Origin: Nocardiopsis sp. NRRL B-16309
Lineage (GTDB): Bacteria > Actinomycetota > Actinomycetes > Streptosporangiales > Streptosporangiaceae
Length of the DNA stretch: 64,000 nucleotides
Assembly (NCBI RefSeq): GCF_001279585.1
Contig: NZ_LGEC01000003.1
Span: 1-64,000 of the forward strand
Direction of reading: 5' to 3'
The translations under genes were made by a program, and so were the position numbers. Positions 58,935 to 64,000 of this stretch are shown here, piece by piece. The notes beneath the pieces are model-generated. The model did not search any database. It was not told the origin of the DNA and saw only the letters and a program-made list of their open reading frames with translations. The stretch's first letter is position 1. Every line of letters starts with the position of its first letter.

Positions 58935-60119
58935 ATGCACAGGCTCACCAACCAGGTACGGCCGTACGCCTGGGGTGCCCGCACGGCCATCCCGCGGTTG
59001 CTGGGCACCGAACCGGACGGCACCCCCCAGGCCGAGCTCTGGCTGGGAGCCCACCACGGCGCGCCGAGCACCGCGCACTGCGAGGACGGGCCGCTGCCCC
59101 TGCCCCGGCTGATCGCCGACGACCCCCGCCGGGTCCTGGGGCCCAGCGCCGCCGAGCGCTACGGGTCGCGGCTGCCCTTCCTGCTCAAGTACCTGGCCGC
59201 GGAGGCCCCGCTCTCCCTGCAGGTGCACCCGGACGCCGCGCGCGCCCGCGCCGGGTTCGACGCCGAGGAGCGCCGGGGGATCCCCGTGGACGCGGCGCAC
59301 CGCAACTACCGCGATCCCCACCACAAGCCCGAGCTCCTGCTCGCGCTGGAGCCGTTCGAGGCCCTGTGCGGATTCCGGGAGCCGGCCGCGGCCCAGGCCG
59401 ATCTGCGCGGTCTGACCTGCGAACTCGCGACGCGGCTGCGTGCCGGTCTGGCGCTGCCCGACACCCACGACGCCCTGCGCGCGGCCCTGACCCTGCTGCT
59501 CACCCTGCCCGAGGACGACCGCGCCCGCCTGATCGGGGACTTCGTCGCCGAGTGGGCCGGATCCGGGCCGCGGGGCGCGCACACCGACATCGTCGTCGAC
59601 CTCGCCGAGCGCTACCCCGGCGACCCCGGAGCGGTCGCGTCCCTGCTGCTGAACCGGATCACCCTCTGGCCGGGCCAGGCGCTGTACCTGCCCGCGGGCA
59701 ACCTGCACGCCTACCTCCAGGGGACCGCGGTGGAGGTGATGGCCAGCTCCGACAACGTGCTGCGGGCGGGCCTGACCTGCAAGCACGTGGACGCCCCCGA
59801 GCTGTTGGACGTGGTGGACTTCGCGGTCCTGCCGATCCCCTACGCCCGCCCCGCGTTCCTGGACGGCCGCCGGGAGTTCCGGCCCGCCGCCCCGGAGTTC
59901 GCGCTGCACGAGATCGGTCCGGGGCGCATCACCGCGCACCTGCCCGGTGAGGGGCCGTCCGTGGTGCTGGCCCTGCACGGCCAGGTCGAGCTGGTCGCCG
60001 AGGTGGGGGAGGGGCTCGTCCTCCAGCGCGGGGAGTCGGTGTTCGTGCAGGCGGGGAGCGGGCCGATCAAGGTCGAGGGACACGGGCACGTGGTCGCGGC
60101 CACCGTCGGCGAGGCGTAG
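58935..60119 (+). CDS. manA: mannose-6-phosphate isomerase, class I
   Basis: A 394-residue type I phosphomannose isomerase, a zinc enzyme interconverting fructose-6-phosphate and mannose-6-phosphate for cell-wall and glycan precursors. The metal-site motifs are visible: QVHPDAARARAGF near residue 99, DPHHKPELLLAL near residue 131, and LPAGNLHAYLQGTAVEVMAS near residue 256 with the catalytic Arg in NVLRAGLTCKHVD. The start ATG 58935 (MHRLTNQVRPYAWG) fits the family N-terminus. The frame is open further upstream, but the residues do not align. Downstream is an FKBP gene. Confidence 0.92.
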   Translation: MHRLTNQVRPYAWGARTAIPRLLGTEPDGTPQAELWLGAHHGAPSTAHCEDGPLPLPRLIADDPRRVLGPSAAERYGSRLPFLLKYLAAEAPLSLQVHPDAARARAGFDAEERRGIPVDAAHRNYRDPHHKPELLLALEPFEALCGFREPAAAQADLRGLTCELATRLRAGLALPDTHDALRAALTLLLTLPEDDRARLIGDFVAEWAGSGPRGAHTDIVVDLAERYPGDPGAVASLLLNRITLWPGQALYLPAGNLHAYLQGTAVEVMASSDNVLRAGLTCKHVDAPELLDVVDFAVLPIPYARPAFLDGRREFRPAAPEFALHEIGPGRITAHLPGEGPSVVLALHGQVELVAEVGEGLVLQRGESVFVQAGSGPIKVEGHGHVVAATVGEA

Positions 60120-60207
60120 GGTCCTCCGGCCGGTCCGCACCGGAGCGCGTTCTCACGCGGATAGCCTGGGCCCTTCTGTTCCCGTAGTACTGACAAGGGG
60201 TTGCACC

Positions 60208-60582
60208 ATGGCGCTCGAACGTCCCGAGATCGACTTCATCGACGGTCCGCCGCCCGCCGAGCTGGTCGCCACCGACGAGCAGATCGGTGAGGGCGAGCAG
60301 GCCGGACACGGCAGCACCGTCGAGGTGCACTACGTGGGCGTCGCCCACTCCTCCGGCGAGGAGTTCGACGCCAGCTGGAACCGCGGCGAGCCGCTGCGCT
60401 TCCGCCTGGGCTCCGGCCAGGTCATCCAGGGCTGGGACCAGGGCGTCATGGGGATGCGCGTGGGCGGTCGCCGCAAGCTGGTCATCCCGCCGCACCTGGC
60501 CTACGGCGACCGCGGCGCCGGCGGCGTCATCAAGCCGGGCGAGACCCTGGTGTTCGTCGTCGACCTGGTCGGCGTCAGCTAG
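60208..60582 (+). CDS. FKBP-type peptidyl-prolyl cis-trans isomerase
   Basis: A 124-residue single-domain FKBP that catalyses proline isomerisation in the cytosol. The family core is intact: VEVHYVGVAHSSGEEFDASW, FRLGSGQVIQGWDQGVMGMR and GRRKLVIPPHLAYGDRGAGG, ending VFVVDLVGV. There is no signal peptide. AAGGGG precedes the ATG at 60208. The gene follows manA by 88 bases, and a strong hairpin separates it from the convergent dehydrogenase gene. Confidence 0.93.
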   Translation: MALERPEIDFIDGPPPAELVATDEQIGEGEQAGHGSTVEVHYVGVAHSSGEEFDASWNRGEPLRFRLGSGQVIQGWDQGVMGMRVGGRRKLVIPPHLAYGDRGAGGVIKPGETLVFVVDLVGVS

Positions 60583-60607
60583 CACCGAACCGCCCGCCGG
60601 TCCGGGC

Positions 60608-60733
60608 CGCGCAGCGCGCTTCCGGGCGTTGGCGGGTGACGGGAGGGTGGGGCTGCGCCTGCGGTGTCCGTTGAGGGTGGTAGCCCGTTCTCGCGCGCAG
60701 CGCGCTTCCGGGCGTTGGCGGGCGACGGGAGGG
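60608..60733 (+). repeat. pair of 40-bp direct repeats
   Basis: A 40-bp unit starting CGCGCAGCGCGCTTCCGGGC is present at 60608-60647 and again at 60694-60733, differing at one position (T/C). The units are 86 bases apart start to start, in the gap between the FKBP and acyl-CoA dehydrogenase genes. This may be a dispersed genomic repeat that duplicated locally. Confidence 0.8.
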
Positions 60734-60766
60734 CCCGTGCCGTGCTCCCACACACGGCACGGGCCC
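60731..60766. terminator. perfect 14-bp bidirectional terminator
   Basis: GGGCCCGTGCCGTG (60731-60744) pairs perfectly with CACGGCACGGGCCC (60753-60766) around an 8-base loop. It lies between convergent genes and is followed by CCTCCTTGCTC on the plus strand. Confidence 0.75.
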
Positions 60767-60784
60767 CCTCCTTGCTCCCGCGTC

Positions 60785-61960
60785 CTACCCGAGGGTTGCG
60801 CCCACCGTCACGTGGCCCTTGAGCAGGTCGCGGGCGATCGTGCGGCGCTGGATCTCGTCGGTGCCCTCGAAGATCCGCAGCAGCCGCAGGTCCCGGTACC
60901 AGCGTTCGATCGGCAGCTCGCGGGTGTACCCCATGCCGCCGTGGATCTGCATCACCCGGTCGACGATCTCGTTGGCCTTCACACCGCCGAACAGCTTGGC
61001 GATGGACTGCGCGTGCCGGGAGTCGCGGCCCTGCTCGACCTGCCAGGCGGCGTGCAGCACCAGCAGGCGCAGCGCCTCGATCTCCATCTGGGAGTCGGCG
61101 ATCATCCACTGGATGGCCTGGCGGTCGGCGATCGGCGCGCCGAAGGTGTGCCGCGACTTGGCGTGCTCGATGGCCATGCCCAGCAGCCGTTCGCAGCCGC
61201 CCAGCGCGCGGGCGGGCAGCAGGTAGCGGCCCTTGCCGATCCACTTCATCGCCAGGGCGAAGCCCTGGCCCTCCTCGCCCAGGATGTTGGCGTGCGGCAC
61301 GCGCACGTCCTGGAAGACCAGCGACGCCGGTCGCCGCTCGCCCATGGTGTCGATCGGCTCGGAGGTCCAGCCCATGTCCCGGTCGACGAGGAAGCAGGTC
61401 ACCCCGCCGTTGGCGCCCTTGTCCGGGTCGGTCACGGCGAAGACCATCGTGAAGTCGGACTCGTCACCGCTGGTGATGAAGGTCTTCTCCCCGTTGATGA
61501 CCCACTCGTCGCCGTCGCGGACCGCGCGGGTGCGGATCGCCTTGGCGTCGGACCCGGCACCGGGTTCGGTGATGGCGAAGCTGGATCTGCGCTCACCGGC
61601 GATGGTGGGCAGCAGGTAGCGCTCCTTCTGCTCCTCGTTGGCGTAGTAGAGGATGTTGTCGGCCTCGCCGCCGAACTTGAAGGTCAGGAAGGTACGGCCG
61701 AGCTCGGTCTCGATGATGGCCGCGGTGATGGGGTCCAGTCCCATGCCGCCGTACTCCACGGGCGTCTCCACGCCCCAGAAGTCGGACTTGCGCGCCAGGG
61801 CCTGCAGGTTCTTGCGCTCGTCGGCGTTGAGCCCCGGGGGGTGCCCCTCGCGCTCGCGGCGCAGCACCTCGTTCTCCAGCGGCATCAGTTCCCGCTCCAC
61901 GAAGGTCCGGACCCAGTCCCGGACGGCGCGCTGCTCTTCGCTCAATGAGAAATCGATCAC
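60785..61960 (-). CDS. acyl-CoA dehydrogenase
   Basis: A 391-residue flavin-dependent acyl-CoA dehydrogenase, oxidising acyl-CoA to 2-enoyl-CoA with electrons passed to ETF. The three domains are complete. The N-terminal helices begin MIDFSLSEEQRAVRDWVRTF. The middle strand domain contains SSFAITEPGAGSDAKAIRTR. The C-terminal helices have MQIHGGMGYTRELPIERWYR and RIFEGTDEIQRRTIARDL, where the Glu of FEGT marks the usual catalytic region. Chain-length preference cannot be read. A TetR gene diverges from it over a short region with an inverted repeat, so it is probably controlled by that regulator. Confidence 0.93.
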   Translation of the reverse strand: MIDFSLSEEQRAVRDWVRTFVERELMPLENEVLRREREGHPPGLNADERKNLQALARKSDFWGVETPVEYGGMGLDPITAAIIETELGRTFLTFKFGGEADNILYYANEEQKERYLLPTIAGERRSSFAITEPGAGSDAKAIRTRAVRDGDEWVINGEKTFITSGDESDFTMVFAVTDPDKGANGGVTCFLVDRDMGWTSEPIDTMGERRPASLVFQDVRVPHANILGEEGQGFALAMKWIGKGRYLLPARALGGCERLLGMAIEHAKSRHTFGAPIADRQAIQWMIADSQMEIEALRLLVLHAAWQVEQGRDSRHAQSIAKLFGGVKANEIVDRVMQIHGGMGYTRELPIERWYRDLRLLRIFEGTDEIQRRTIARDLLKGHVTVGATLG

Positions 61961-61974
61961 GGCCTGCTCCCCAA

Positions 61975-61995
61975 TAACCTAACACTGTTCGGTTA
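61975..61995. promoter_or_regulatory. inverted repeat, candidate TetR operator
   Basis: TAACC (61975-61979) and GGTTA (61991-61995) are inverted around TAACACTGTTC, 15 bases upstream of the acyl-CoA dehydrogenase start, in the gap shared with the divergent TetR gene. The sequence also contains AACACTGTTCGGTT. Confidence 0.5.
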
Positions 61996-62157
61996 CCCGA
62001 GCGTACGATGTCCACCGCCGCTGGTGCAAGAGGGGGCCGGGTCCCGGTACCGGCGGGAACGCCGCCGACGTGCCACGGGGCCGGACCGGCATGCGATGAT
62101 CAGCGCGGACGCCGGACAGGCCGGAACGTCCACCACAGCGGAGAAGGGGATCCTTCC

Positions 62158-62793
62158 GTGGCCCGACCCAAGACGCCGATCCTGAGCAAGCCCGCCATCC
62201 GTCAGGCGGCTCTGACCCTCATCGACAGGGACGGCCTCGAAGGCGTCTCCATGCGCAAACTCGCCCAGGAACTCGACGTGCAGGCGGCCTCCCTCTACAG
62301 CCACTACCGGACCAAGGAGGAGCTGCTCACCGAGATCGCCGACGAGGTCACCACCCGCATCGACGTGTCCGGTTTCGACCTCGGCGACTGGCGGGAGGGC
62401 CTGGCCCGGTGGGCGCGCTCCTACCGCGACGCCCTGGCGGAGCACCCCAACCTGGTGCCGGTGATCGCCTCCGGCCCCGGGCGGCGGGAGGAGGCCCTGC
62501 GCCGGGCCGACATCGTGCACGGGGGCCTGGTCAACGCCGGATGGCCGCCCAAGTACGCCACCATGATCGGCGCCTCGACCAAGTACCTGGTGGTCGGAGC
62601 GGCCACGAACTCCTTCGCGCGCGGCTTCGACGACGACGTCCGCGTCTACCGCGACCGCTACCCGAACCTCTCCCAGGCGCACCGCCTGGCGGAGCACGCC
62701 ACGGAGATCGACGACGCCAGCTTCGAGCTCGCGCTCTCGGCCTTCCTGGACGGGCTCACCCGCGTCTACGACGACGTCCGCGCCCACACCTGA
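62158..62793 (+). CDS. TetR-family regulator
   Basis: A 211-residue TetR-family protein. The DNA-binding part is clear (SKPAIRQAALTLIDRDGLEG followed by VSMRKLAQELDVQAASLYSH), and the ligand domain resembles the TetR_C_1 group of the original TetR (LARWARSYRDALAEHPNLVP, then a final FLDGLTRVYDDV). It is divergent from the acyl-CoA dehydrogenase gene, which it probably represses until an acyl-CoA or related ligand appears. The GTG start at 62158 has AAGGGGAT upstream. Confidence 0.85.
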   Translation: MARPKTPILSKPAIRQAALTLIDRDGLEGVSMRKLAQELDVQAASLYSHYRTKEELLTEIADEVTTRIDVSGFDLGDWREGLARWARSYRDALAEHPNLVPVIASGPGRREEALRRADIVHGGLVNAGWPPKYATMIGASTKYLVVGAATNSFARGFDDDVRVYRDRYPNLSQAHRLAEHATEIDDASFELALSAFLDGLTRVYDDVRAHT

Positions 62794-62843
62794 GCCGCGG
62801 CTCCGCGGTTCCGCGCCCAGGCGGGGCCACGGACCCGTGCGCC

Positions 62844-64000
62844 TCAGACACGCGCGGACCGCAGCCGGAACGCGGTGGCCTGCGCGACCACCAGACCGCA
62901 GGTCGTCGTCGCGTAGGCGCCCCACAGCAGCGGCAGCCCGCCGATCCGCGCCAGCGGAAGCGCGGCGAGGGCGAGGGCCCCGTAACAGACGGCGAACGCG
63001 TACATCGACGGCCGGGGGTGCTTGATCCCCAGGAGCCCCATCCCCGGCGGCACCTGTAGCGCGTCCGCCACGACCACGACGCACAGCACGGGCAGCAGGG
63101 CCGCGGCGGTGGCGCCCACCCGCGGGTCGGAGGTCAGCAGGCCCACGAGCGGGCCCGCGGTCGTCCAGAGCACCGCCGCGCTCCCCGCCACGACCGGAAC
63201 CGCCACCGCGTACCCCGCCAGCACGGCCCGGCGCACACCCGTCCGGTCGCGCCGCGCGGCGGCCCTGGCGGCGGAGGGGACGAGCGACTGCCCGACCGCC
63301 GCCGCCGGCAGGAAGGCGAACGTGGCCACGACCACCAGCAGCTGGTGCGCGGCCGCCTCCTGCGCGCTCACGCGGGCGACCGCCACGGCCAGCACGCTCA
63401 TCGCCCCGAACTTGATCACCAGCGTCGCGCCGCTGGGCAGGCCCACCCGGGCGATCCGCCACACGCCCGGCCACGCGGGCGGACCCCAGCCGACGCGGCG
63501 GCCCCGCAGGAGCGTGCGGCGGCGGGACGCGTACAGGCCCAGAACGAGCCCGACGGTGCCCTGGAACAGCATCGTGGCGCCCGCGCCGGACAGGCCCAGC
63601 GCCGGGAACGGCCCTGCGCCCAGGACCAGGGCGGGCGTGAGCGTGACGGTCAGCGCGGTGGAGACCAGGCTCAGCGCCAGGACCGTCCGGGTGCGGCCGA
63701 GCCCGATGAGCAGGATGTCCGTGGACGAGCGCATTGAGGCCACGGCCACGAACGTCCCCATGAGCAGGGGGGACGGGCCCAGCGCCGCGAGGGTGGGCGC
63801 GGCCACGCCCAGAGGCGGCGCCCACAGGGGGATCGAGGCGACCAGGCAGCCGCCGAGCAGCCCCGTGCACAGTGCGAGCCAGGTGCCGTCGCGGACCACG
63901 CGGGCGAGGGCGGCGGGGTCGCGGTCGTTCTCGGCGACGAAGGGCATGGCCCCGCGCAGGCAGCCCTGCGCGACCATCAGCAGCGGGTTGACGAGGGAGA
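62844..64000 (-). CDS. MATE-family efflux transporter, 5' end outside window
   Basis: At least 385 residues of a MATE (MatE/NorM-DinF type) membrane transporter. About ten hydrophobic segments are present, with two pseudo-repeats: the GLGRTRTVLALSLVSTALTV region in the first half and VLWTTAGPLVGLLTSDPRVG in the second. Such pumps export drugs or cationic compounds using an ion gradient. The frame stays open to the window edge on the minus strand, so the true start is outside. It ends 51 bases from the convergent TetR gene. Confidence 0.85.
   Translation of the reverse strand, partial: SLVNPLLMVAQGCLRGAMPFVAENDRDPAALARVVRDGTWLALCTGLLGGCLVASIPLWAPPLGVAAPTLAALGPSPLLMGTFVAVASMRSSTDILLIGLGRTRTVLALSLVSTALTVTLTPALVLGAGPFPALGLSGAGATMLFQGTVGLVLGLYASRRRTLLRGRRVGWGPPAWPGVWRIARVGLPSGATLVIKFGAMSVLAVAVARVSAQEAAAHQLLVVVATFAFLPAAAVGQSLVPSAARAAARRDRTGVRRAVLAGYAVAVPVVAGSAAVLWTTAGPLVGLLTSDPRVGATAAALLPVLCVVVVADALQVPPGMGLLGIKHPRPSMYAFAVCYGALALAALPLARIGGLPLLWGAYATTTCGLVVAQATAFRLRSARV

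Noticed and set aside
58815..60140. 441-codon minus-strand open frame opposite manA
   Set aside because: It is a mirror of the strongly recognised ManA coding sequence in very GC-rich DNA. Its translation is Gly/Gln/Arg-rich with no motif or ribosome site.

Overview
The window is very GC-rich and actinobacterial. It has dense operons with ATGA/GTGA start-stop overlaps, GTG starts and whi/bld-style XRE-DUF397 and BldC-like regulators. It also carries an FxLD-class lanthipeptide cluster and an actinobacterial Tad pilus locus. A Nocardiopsaceae-like (Nocardiopsis/Streptomonospora) or Streptomyces-like host fits best, but this is inferred from gene content and not from a marker gene.

Left part (1-16 kb). 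A frameshifted IS5-type transposase end is followed by a minus-strand HTH regulator and SAM methyltransferase. Next comes a compact FxLD lanthipeptide operon (2949-9811): isoaspartyl-type methyltransferase, precursor peptide, full LanB dehydratase, LanC cyclase and an extra stand-alone SpaB_C-type protein. After it lie a DUF397/XRE pair, a divergent string of tiny overlapping ORFs behind a long perfect palindrome, a small XRE and a BldC-like protein. An ArsR-rhodanese/MFS operon and another methyltransferase complete this part.

Middle (16-31 kb). A Tad (Flp-type) pilus and secretion operon (16297-26014) runs from a lipoprotein and a secreted protein through CpaB-, CpaE-, TadA-, TadB- and TadC-like proteins, a small prepilin and three TadE/G-like pseudopilins. 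It ends in an unusual OmpA-BTAD fusion. An AT-rich gap leads into a plasmid- or phage-like module (26543-30828) with an accessory DnaN sliding clamp, an ArdC-like zincin and several unknown proteins. Strong GC-rich hairpins separate most of these genes, and a 15-nt direct repeat brackets the module.

31-54 kb. A 3053-residue secreted RHS polymorphic toxin with a low-GC nuclease tip is followed immediately by a low-GC putative immunity gene. Then comes a minus-strand conjugation (type IV secretion) operon: cell-wall hydrolase, replication-relaxation protein, VirD4-, VirB4-, PrgI/VirB3-, VirB6- and VirB2-like proteins and a sigma-like regulator. A PAPS-reductase-like gene, a methyltransferase-derived ORF, an excisionase and a tyrosine integrase end the element beside tRNA-Val(GAC). 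The 41-54 kb part therefore looks like the right end of an integrative conjugative element. Its left end was not found.

Right part (54-64 kb) looks like ordinary chromosome: tRNA-Val, tRNA-Cys and tRNA-Gly, a MoeA-like protein, a TetR/DHA2 efflux pair with tandem operators, ManA, an FKBP isomerase, an acyl-CoA dehydrogenase with a divergent TetR, and a partial MATE transporter.
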